Below are positions 1 through 5,346 of a stretch of 6,136 bases of DNA, in pieces (positions within the stretch are counted from its first letter, which is position 1; the number at the start of each line of letters is the position of its first letter). This DNA is from Clostridia bacterium (GTDB lineage Bacteria; Bacillota; Clostridia; Oscillospirales; CAG-272), in contig JAFNVK010000102.1 of NCBI GenBank assembly GCA_017379815.1, positions 1 to 6,136 of the forward strand. Reading direction: 5' to 3'. The position numbers and the translations under genes are program-made. The notes below the pieces were generated by a model. That model searched no databases. It was not told the DNA's origin and saw nothing but the letters and a program-made list of their open reading frames with translations.

Positions 1-150
1 ACTTCAAAGGGTGTTGTTATTGATAACACACATACATTCGGTGGCGCTTATGCAGGTGTTGTTTACGGTATTACCGCAACAACTTATAAGACAAAGGCTA
101 ACATCACTAACAACGTAGAAGCATCTAACGGTGGTTCTCTTGTAGTAGGA
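1..150 (+). CDS. Fragment of unidentified, possibly surface-exposed, repeat-like protein (open at the left edge)
   Basis: Plus-strand frame 1 is open from the first base to a TAG at 352-354, but only the first ~120-165 bases look genuinely coding in this direction. The reading has the feel of a beta-strand-rich surface protein: Gly, Thr, Asn, Val and Tyr dominate, with short motifs such as NTHTFGGAYAGVVYG and ASNGGSLVVG and no cysteine. Codons are mostly GGT, TCT, AAC, ACT, GTA and GCA, unlike the GC-rich codons of every other gene here, and GC content is about 39% over 1-120. The minus-strand reading of the same bases is cysteine-rich and implausible. I do not recognise the family; start and stop are not visible. 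Beyond about 150 this frame runs antisense through a phosphoribosyltransferase gene, so its continuation to 354 is probably meaningless. The direction is moderately supported, the identity unknown. Confidence 0.4.
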
Positions 151-315
151 GACCAGCTCTCTGGCTACCGCAGACGCCTCGGAAAGACGGGTCTTCTGCG
201 TGGTCACGTCGATGTAATAATTGATGTGGCTATGGCTGGTGGCAAAATGTCCCTTGGCCACACGCAAAAAGAGATTGCGATGCTTGGTCTGGATCTTATA
301 GGATTGCTCGATCAT
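4..315 (-). pseudogene. 5' part of orotate-phosphoribosyltransferase-like gene, broken at about 120-165
   Basis: The ATG at 313-315 is preceded by a strong AAAGGAGG site (about 325-332), 8-9 bases upstream, and by a near-perfect promoter, so this is a real gene start. Residues 1 to about 63 resemble the N-terminus of an orotate phosphoribosyltransferase-like family of Clostridia: a short beta strand, then the hallmark GHFATSHSHINYYID (about residues 22-36), then a helix ending in ARELVSYY. Family members would next carry a strand and the PRPP-binding core. Here the frame changes into a cysteine-rich stretch unlike the family after residue ~63 (base ~127) and stops at a TGA at 4-6, giving 103 codons against roughly 200 or more expected. 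No catalytic or PRPP-binding motif remains. Either the gene is truncated by rearrangement or the window joins two unrelated sequences (assembly chimera). Family assignment is from memory of the N-terminal motif; the substrate (orotate or another base) cannot be determined. Confidence 0.6.
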
Positions 316-323
316 GGGAAAAA

Positions 324-333
324 TCCTCCTTTA
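324..333 (-). promoter_or_regulatory. Ribosome binding site of the phosphoribosyltransferase-like gene
   Basis: On the minus strand this reads TAAAGGAGGA, close to the full anti-Shine-Dalgarno complement, and lies 8 bases before the ATG at 313-315. It fixes that start codon. Confidence 0.8.
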
Positions 334-347
334 TGGCTTGTGTCCTC

Positions 348-377
348 ATTATAGCATAGAAAAAAGCGATCTGTCAA
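348..377 (-). promoter_or_regulatory. Sigma-A promoter for the phosphoribosyltransferase-like gene
   Basis: On the minus strand there is a perfect -35 box TTGACA (372-377), an 18-base spacer and a perfect -10 box TATAAT (348-353) with a TG extended -10 (TGCTATAAT). Transcription would start near 341, leaving a leader of about 25 bases that contains the ribosome binding site and little else. The -35 box begins about 25 bases after the metH stop codon. Confidence 0.85.
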
Positions 378-401
378 GTGTTTTCCCTCGCCGTGGCGTC
401 A

Positions 402-2816
402 TCAAACAAGCAAGCGCTCGATCTCCTCCGCACAGCGGACGGCCTCCATGGCGTCCTTGGCGTAGTAGTCCGCGCCAATGGCCTTGGCGTAATCGGGATT
501 CAGCACGGCGCCGCCAACCATCACGCGGCAGTGCGGTGCTCTCTCGTGCAGGAGGCGAACCGTCTCCTCCATGGCAGGCACGGTGGTGGTCATCAGCGCA
601 CTCAGCCCAACGATGGGAGCGTTTTGACGGAGCGTCTCCTCAAGAATACGTTCGGGTGACACGTCGCGCCCAAGATCGGTGACCGCAAAGCCGTAGTTTT
701 CCAGCAGCAGCCTTACGATGTTTTTGCCGATGTCGTGAATGTCACCCTTGACCGTGGCAAGAACGACGGCTGCACGCGTAGCGCTTCCCTTATCGGGCAT
801 GGCGGCCTTGACCGCCTCAAACGCGCCCTTTGCCGCCTCCGCGCTCATGAGCAGCTGCGGAAGGTACACGGTCTTTTGCTCAAAGCCGATACCAACGGCG
901 TCAAGGGCGGGAATGATCTCCTGCTCGATCACCGAAAGCGGAGGAATGCTCTGTAAAAGCTCGGACGTAAGGCTTGCCGCCTGCTCGCGAAGTCCCTTGC
1001 GGATCGCGCGCCGCAATCCGCTCTCCCCTTCCTCCTTTGCAGAAGGTCCCGCAGCGGGCGTACTCGGCGCCGTGACGGCGGCCGATACCTGACGGGAGGA
1101 AGCAAATTCGATATAGGATGCGCAATTTGCATCCAGCCCCGACAGAGCGCAAAAGGCGGCGTAGGTCTTTTGCATCTCCTCGGAATAGGGATTGAGAATG
1201 GCTGCGGAAAGTCCGCGCTCGAGCGCCATGGCAAAGAAGGTGCCGTTGATGAGGTCTCTTGCGGGCAGACCAAAGGAAACGTTGGACACGCCGAGCGAGG
1301 TGTGACAGCCAAGCTCCAGGCGGATCAGCTCCAGGGCACGCAGGGTCTCGCGCGCCGCAGTCGGATCGGTGCTGACGGTGAGGGCCAGGGGATCGAACAG
1401 AAGATCCTCCTTGGCAAGGCCGTATTCCTCGGCACAGGCCAGGATGCGGCGGGCGATGCCCAGACGCTCCTCGGCGCGCGCGGGAATGCCGTTTTCATCT
1501 AACGTGAGGGCGACCACAACGCCGCCGTATTTTTTGGCTAAGGGGAAGACGGCCTCCATGCTCTCGCGCTTGCCGTTGACCGAATTGATCATGGCCTTGC
1601 CGTTGTAGAGGCGCAGAGCGGCCTCCATGGCTACGGGGTCGGCGGTATCGATCTGCAAGGGGAGTGCCGTGACGGCCTGCAGCTCGGCAACAGCGCGGCA
1701 GAGCATCTCCTTCTCCGCAATATCGGGAAGGCCGACGTTCACGTCCAGGATCTGCGCACCCTTTTCCTCCTGCAAAAGTCCCTCGCGAAGAATGTAATCC
1801 ATGTCCGCGCGGCGCAAAGCCTCCTGAAAGCGCTTCTTGCCCGTGGGGTTGATGCGCTCGCCGATGAGGATGGGCGCGCCGCCAAGCGTAACGGCGCGGG
1901 CGTAGGACGAAACGACGGTCCTGTGCTTTTCCGTCACGGGGAGCGGCGAAAGCGTATTTCCCCTTCGGGAAAGAGCCGACAGATAGGCAGGCGTTGTGCC
2001 GCAGCAGCCGCCCGCGATGCGCACGCCCCTCTCGATCAGACGCGCGACCTCCTCGGAAAAAGCCTCGGGAGAAACGTCAAAGACGGTTTTTCCGTCCACG
2101 GTGCGGGGCAGTCCCGCGTTTGGCTTAAAGAGAACGGGGAGCGAGGAAAGACGCAAATATTCCTCCACCACGCCCGCAAGCGCCGCAGGGCCCTGCGAGC
2201 AGTTGACGCCGATCGCGTCCGCGCCCATGCCCTCAAGCAGGGCGACCATGGCCGCAGGCGTTGCTCCCGTCATCAGCTTGCCGTCCTCGCCGTAGGCGTT
2301 GGACACGAATACGGGAAGGTCGGAATTCTCCTTGGCGGCAAGCAGAGCCGCCTTGGTCTCGTAGCTGTCGTTCATGGTCTCGATCAGGATCAGATCCACG
2401 CCGTGGCGCACGCCGATGCGCACCGTCTCGGCAAAGATGGCAACGGCGTCCTCAAAATCAAGGTCGCCAAAGGGCTTGAGCATCCGTCCCGTAGGGCCGA
2501 TGTCCAGCGCCAGCCACTTGGGCTGCTCGCCGCAGCTTGAGGCAATGGCCTCGCGCCCGATGCGCACCGCCGCACCGATCACGGCGTCCAGCTGCTCGGG
2601 CGTGTATTTCAGCGTGTTCGCTCCAAAGGTATTGAGATTGACCACGTTGCTCCCGGCATCAAAGTAGGCCGTGTGGATCTCGCGAATGCACTCGGGATGC
2701 GAGAGATTCCAATCCTCGGGAAGCTCTCCCGGCAAAAGTCCGCGCTCCTGCAGGAGCGTGCCAAGTCCTCCGTCGAGCAAGAGAAGATGATCCTTGAGAT
2801 AGTGAAGAAGATTCAT
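402..2816 (-). CDS. metH: Cobalamin-dependent methionine synthase without the C-terminal activation domain
   Basis: Transfers a methyl group from 5-methyltetrahydrofolate through enzyme-bound cobalamin to homocysteine, giving methionine and THF in the cytoplasm. The 804 residues hold four modules in the usual MetH order. The homocysteine-binding barrel (about 1-285) has the zinc cysteines C206 (GVNCSQGP) and C271-C272 (GGCCGTTP). The pterin-binding barrel (about 310-570) contains ILIGERINPTG and DVNVGLPD. After an Ala/Pro/Ser/Glu-rich linker (about 575-600) come the cobalamin cap domain (about 605-675) and the Rossmann B12 domain (about 682-804), with DIHDIG at 692-697; H694 is the expected cobalt ligand. 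The protein ends right after the B12 domain, whereas the E. coli type is about 1,200 residues with an S-adenosylmethionine-binding activation domain. That domain is encoded separately just upstream. A GGAGG site at 2821-2825 lies 4 bases before the ATG. It is the last gene of the metF-activator-metH operon. No clear terminator follows the stop at 402-404. Confidence 0.95.
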   Translation of the reverse strand: MNLLHYLKDHLLLLDGGLGTLLQERGLLPGELPEDWNLSHPECIREIHTAYFDAGSNVVNLNTFGANTLKYTPEQLDAVIGAAVRIGREAIASSCGEQPKWLALDIGPTGRMLKPFGDLDFEDAVAIFAETVRIGVRHGVDLILIETMNDSYETKAALLAAKENSDLPVFVSNAYGEDGKLMTGATPAAMVALLEGMGADAIGVNCSQGPAALAGVVEEYLRLSSLPVLFKPNAGLPRTVDGKTVFDVSPEAFSEEVARLIERGVRIAGGCCGTTPAYLSALSRRGNTLSPLPVTEKHRTVVSSYARAVTLGGAPILIGERINPTGKKRFQEALRRADMDYILREGLLQEEKGAQILDVNVGLPDIAEKEMLCRAVAELQAVTALPLQIDTADPVAMEAALRLYNGKAMINSVNGKRESMEAVFPLAKKYGGVVVALTLDENGIPARAEERLGIARRILACAEEYGLAKEDLLFDPLALTVSTDPTAARETLRALELIRLELGCHTSLGVSNVSFGLPARDLINGTFFAMALERGLSAAILNPYSEEMQKTYAAFCALSGLDANCASYIEFASSRQVSAAVTAPSTPAAGPSAKEEGESGLRRAIRKGLREQAASLTSELLQSIPPLSVIEQEIIPALDAVGIGFEQKTVYLPQLLMSAEAAKGAFEAVKAAMPDKGSATRAAVVLATVKGDIHDIGKNIVRLLLENYGFAVTDLGRDVSPERILEETLRQNAPIVGLSALMTTTVPAMEETVRLLHERAPHCRVMVGGAVLNPDYAKAIGADYYAKDAMEAVRCAEEIERLLV

Positions 2817-2832
2817 AGGTCCTCCAAAAAAA

Positions 2833-3450
2833 TCAGTTGGCCGCCCATTTGATCCCCGCGATCGCGGTGACCGATTTTGCAGGCGTCATCAAAAGGCTCT
2901 CATTGAGCGTAAGGCCAATGCTCCGGGAGCAGCCGAGATACGAAAAGATCTCCTTTTGCAGAGAAAGCGGCAGGTCGCCGTAGCCCGGGCTGAAGCGAGG
3001 GGAAAGAAGCTCTCCCTTTTGCGCAAGCGCCTCGCCCACGTCCTTGCAAAAGCGGTCGCACAGCGCCTCAACGGCCGCCGTGCCGATCGCGCCCAGAAGA
3101 AGTCCCATAGTCATGCTTTTCCTGCTCTCGCGCAGGATCAGACGGTCCATCTCCACGCCGACCGTGGCGGCAAAAAGAAGGATGCGGTCGCAATGGCGCA
3201 GCGCCCGTGCAAGATCGGCCGAATCGGTCAGGGCAAAGCCAAGATCAAGCTCGCCATCCTTGTGGGAAAGCGGAAGGAGCGAAAAGCAGACCCTTCCGCA
3301 AAGCGCCTTATGGGAAAGCGTCAACGCCTCCTCCAGAAGCGCCTCGACTTGTGCGTCCTCCGCTTTTCCAAGCCCCGCATAGCGCAGGATCTCCTTGCGC
3401 GTGGGCAAAAGCGCCCCGTAGGTGCGTGCTTCAATACGTGCGTCCATCAT
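2833..3450 (-). CDS. Stand-alone methionine synthase activation-domain protein
   Basis: A 205-residue soluble protein resembling the C-terminal S-adenosylmethionine-binding domain of MetH. That domain reactivates enzyme whose cobalamin has been oxidised to cob(II)alamin, by reductive methylation. The clearest signature is RFSPGYGDLPLSLQK at about 152-166, matching the RxxPGY motif that binds S-adenosylmethionine in MetH, followed by the IGLTLNESLLMTPAKSVTAIAGI block (about 178-200), equivalent to LTESFAMWPGASVSG in the E. coli enzyme. The gene starts at tandem ATG codons (3445-3450). The first overlaps the metF stop in an ATGA arrangement, with no strong ribosome binding site of its own, so translation is probably coupled to metF. 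It ends 16 bases before metH, which lacks this domain, and the two are very likely partners. A comparable split is known in Thermotoga maritima (TM0268 with TM0269). The role is inferred from family and context. No gene symbol is established. Confidence 0.87.
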   Translation of the reverse strand: MMDARIEARTYGALLPTRKEILRYAGLGKAEDAQVEALLEEALTLSHKALCGRVCFSLLPLSHKDGELDLGFALTDSADLARALRHCDRILLFAATVGVEMDRLILRESRKSMTMGLLLGAIGTAAVEALCDRFCKDVGEALAQKGELLSPRFSPGYGDLPLSLQKEIFSYLGCSRSIGLTLNESLLMTPAKSVTAIAGIKWAAN

Positions 3451-4322
3451 CCCAGAATGTCCGAAAGGTTGCGCTGAATGGCCATGGCCACGTCAGGCTT
3501 ATTCATGGAATAGACGTGTACGTTGGTGATGCCGTTGGCATACAGGTCGATGATCTGGTCGGTGGCGTAGGCAATTCCCGCCTGCTTCATGGCGGCAGGG
3601 CTCGTGCCGAACTTGTCCACCAGAGCCTTGAAGCGCTGGGGCATGAAGGAGCCCGAGAGCGCGATCGCACGCTCGACCTGCTTGGCGTTGGTAATGGGCA
3701 TAACACCGGGGATCACGGGAACGGTGATGCCCGCCTCGCGGATCTTGTAAAGGAAATTATAGAGCAGATTGTTGTCAAAAAACATCTGCGTGGTCAAAAA
3801 GGAGCAGCCTGCGTCCACCTTTTCGCGAAGGTAGCGGATGTCCTCCTTTTGGTTGGCGCTTTCGGGATGGATCTCGGGATAGCACGCACCGCCAATGCAA
3901 AAATCCGCACCGCTCTCAACGATCTCACGGATCAGGTCCACCGCGTGGCGGTAGGGCCACTGCGAGCGGTCGCTCGCGGCAAGCTCGGACGTCAGGTCTC
4001 CGCGCAGGGCCATCACGTTTTCGATCCCCGCCTCGCGCATCTGCGCGATCTTCTCACGCACGGTGTCTCTCGTGGAGGAAACGCAGGTCAGATGTGCCAG
4101 GGTCGGCACGCCGTATCTCGCCTTGATGTTCTTGGCGATCTCCAGCGTATATTGACTGGTTCCTCCGCCTGCACCGTAGGTCACGCTCATAAAGGCGGGA
4201 CGAAGCTCGGCGATCGCCTCCGTGGCAGACCTGACCGAAGCAAAGGCAGTGTCGGTCTTTGGGGGAAAGACCTCAAAGGAGAGCGTCATTTTCTCCTGTG
4301 CGAGAAGCTCGTTCAGTTTCAT
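3447..4322 (-). CDS. metF: 5,10-methylenetetrahydrofolate reductase
   Basis: Reduces 5,10-methylene-THF to 5-methyl-THF, the methyl donor for MetH, using FAD and a reduced nicotinamide (or ferredoxin in some anaerobes). The 291 residues form one TIM barrel of normal length. Visible landmarks are SFEVFPPKT (15-23; E17 matches the catalytic Glu28 of E. coli), VTYGAGGGT (47-55), HLTC (77-80), the FAD/folate-contacting ALRGD ending at D109, QMFFDN (179-184) and PVIPGVMP (202-209). The start at 4320-4322 is chosen because a GGAGG lies 8 bases upstream (4331-4335) and the protein then begins MKLNELL, as in the family. A longer in-frame reading from 4400 would run through the promoter and is rejected. 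It is the first gene of a three-gene operon with the MetH activator (overlapping) and metH. No fused or adjacent MetV-like or zinc-finger partner is seen. Confidence 0.95.
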   Translation of the reverse strand: MKLNELLAQEKMTLSFEVFPPKTDTAFASVRSATEAIAELRPAFMSVTYGAGGGTSQYTLEIAKNIKARYGVPTLAHLTCVSSTRDTVREKIAQMREAGIENVMALRGDLTSELAASDRSQWPYRHAVDLIREIVESGADFCIGGACYPEIHPESANQKEDIRYLREKVDAGCSFLTTQMFFDNNLLYNFLYKIREAGITVPVIPGVMPITNAKQVERAIALSGSFMPQRFKALVDKFGTSPAAMKQAGIAYATDQIIDLYANGITNVHVYSMNKPDVAMAIQRNLSDILG

Positions 4323-4330
4323 CCCGGTAT

Positions 4331-4335
4331 CCTCC
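4331..4335 (-). promoter_or_regulatory. Ribosome binding site fixing the metF start
   Basis: GGAGG on the minus strand, 8 bases before the ATG at 4320-4322. It decides between this start and an in-frame ATG at 4398-4400 that lies upstream of the promoter's -35 box. A weak 4-bp stem (TCCG/CGGA at 4333-4345) overlaps part of the site. Confidence 0.8.
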
Positions 4336-4362
4336 GTTTTTCGGACGTTTATTCTGTTTTTC

Positions 4363-4391
4363 ATTATAGCACACGGAGAAGTGAAAATCAA
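4363..4391 (-). promoter_or_regulatory. Sigma-A promoter of the metF-activator-metH operon
   Basis: On the minus strand: -35 TTGATT (4386-4391), 17-base spacer, perfect -10 TATAAT (4363-4368) with extended -10 TGC. Transcription would start near 4356, giving a leader of only about 34 bases before the metF ATG, too short for a SAM or cobalamin riboswitch. The promoter lies immediately after the yitT terminator, so the operon is insulated from the upstream unit. Confidence 0.78.
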
Positions 4392-4400
4392 CCCCTCCAT

Positions 4401-4452
4401 AAAAAAAGCCTCCCTTGCGTGATCCTCTCAAGGAGGATCACACAAGGGAGGC
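4401..4452 (-). terminator. Strong intrinsic terminator after the YitT-family gene
   Basis: On the minus strand two arms (4433-4452 and 4408-4427) pair over 20 positions with one internal mismatch (4418 against 4442), around a 5-base loop at 4428-4432, and are followed by seven T residues (4401-4407). It starts 17 bases after the yitT stop codon and ends 9 bases before the metF -35 box. There is no strong T tract on the plus-strand side, so it works mainly for minus-strand transcripts. Confidence 0.93.
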
Positions 4453-4469
4453 GTGCTTTCATTCTTTCT

Positions 4470-5333
4470 TTATTTCCTTCCGGCCGAGGGACGCGGTGTC
4501 TTTGGCAGATAGCGCAGCTCGTTGACAGAGATGACCGTAACGAAGGCGCGGGGATCGACGCGCCGCACGTGATCCATCAGGAGGCGATACTCCTGCTTGT
4601 CCACGATGGTGACGATCTCGCGACGGACGACGTTGTTATACGCGCCCACACCGTCGTACAGCGTGGCACCGCTATGCAGCTCGTTGAGCAGATAGTCCAC
4701 GATCTCGTCCACCTTTTCCGAGATGATGCAGACGCGGCGCTTAATGTTCAGTCCAAAGATAAAGCGATCCACAACCATGCCGCTGAAATAGGTTCCCACA
4801 ACGCTCAGCACCACGGTCTTGGTGTCGTAGCAAAGTGCGGAGGAGAGCGCCACCGCAATGCCGCAGGCCGAAACGGCCGTGCCAATGCCAATGCGGCAGT
4901 ACTTGCTCAGGATCTTGGCGAGAATGTCAAGTCCACCGGACGAGGCGTTGCAGGAAAAGAGGATCGCCATGGCCATGCCAACGATAAGCACGTAGCAAAG
5001 CACGTCCAGGAGCGGATCCTGCGTAAGGGACGCCTGATGGGGGAAGATCTGCTCCAAAACGCCAAGCAGCAAAGGGATCAGAATGGCCACGTAGACGGTT
5101 TTTCCGCCAAACTCCGAGCCCACCAGCAAAAAGCCGAGGATCAGAAGGATCACGTTGAGAATGAGCGAGATCACGGAGACCTGAAGGGGAATAAAGTTGC
5201 TCAGCACCATGGCCAGCGCCGTTCCGCTTCCCACGGCGATGTGGCTTGGCAGCATGAAAAAGAAGATTCCCACTGCCGCAAGAAGCGCACCAAACGTGAT
5301 CACCGCATATTCTTTAAGCTTTTTCTTCCACAT
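4470..5333 (-). CDS. YitT-family membrane protein with C-terminal DUF2179 domain
   Basis: A 287-residue integral membrane protein of the YitT family, whose function is not established. The N-terminal part has about six hydrophobic segments (roughly residues 9-28, 33-49, 52-72, 79-95, 110-128, 150-190). It includes the family-like GSEFGGKTVY at 72-81 and the glycine-rich NASSGGLDILAKILSK at 129-144, which follows the fifth segment. The C-terminal region (about 198-278) is soluble and matches DUF2179: RRVCIISEK, then an LHSGATLYDGVGAY block, then REIVTIVDKQEY and a final strand with VTVISVNEL. The start at 5331-5333 is preferred over an in-frame ATG at 5364-5366 because GGGAGG (5341-5346) lies 7 bases upstream; the longer reading would overlap the dehydratase coding end. 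The gene starts 13 bp after that stop and is probably co-transcribed with it. Transport or signalling roles would be guesses. Confidence 0.9.
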   Translation of the reverse strand: MWKKKLKEYAVITFGALLAAVGIFFFMLPSHIAVGSGTALAMVLSNFIPLQVSVISLILNVILLILGFLLVGSEFGGKTVYVAILIPLLLGVLEQIFPHQASLTQDPLLDVLCYVLIVGMAMAILFSCNASSGGLDILAKILSKYCRIGIGTAVSACGIAVALSSALCYDTKTVVLSVVGTYFSGMVVDRFIFGLNIKRRVCIISEKVDEIVDYLLNELHSGATLYDGVGAYNNVVRREIVTIVDKQEYRLLMDHVRRVDPRAFVTVISVNELRYLPKTPRPSAGRK

Positions 5334-5340
5334 TTTGACG

Positions 5341-5346
5341 CCTCCC
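5341..5346 (-). promoter_or_regulatory. Ribosome binding site of the YitT-family gene, abutting the dehydratase stop
   Basis: GGGAGG on the minus strand directly follows the TGA stop (5347-5349) of the serine dehydratase gene and lies 7 bases before the ATG at 5331-5333. This supports the shorter yitT start and suggests a single transcript with coupled translation. Confidence 0.75.

Noticed and set aside
16..27. Small palindrome GTTAT-TG-ATAAC, possible operator
   Set aside because: It lies inside an apparently coding stretch, is only 5 bp per arm, and has no promoter elements beside it.
1923..2540. Plus-strand open frame of 205 codons inside metH
   Set aside because: Shadow of the metH coding sequence: composition is Arg/Gly/His-rich, there is no ribosome binding site of note, and all MetH motifs are intact on the other strand.
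4333..4345. TCCG-TTTTT-CGGA inverted repeat overlapping the metF ribosome binding site, possible translational switch
   Set aside because: A 4-bp stem is too weak to claim regulation without comparative support.
4323..4400. 26-codon N-terminal extension of MetF from an ATG at 4398-4400
   Set aside because: The extension runs through the -35 and -10 boxes of the operon promoter, and a well-spaced GGAGG supports the start at 4320-4322.
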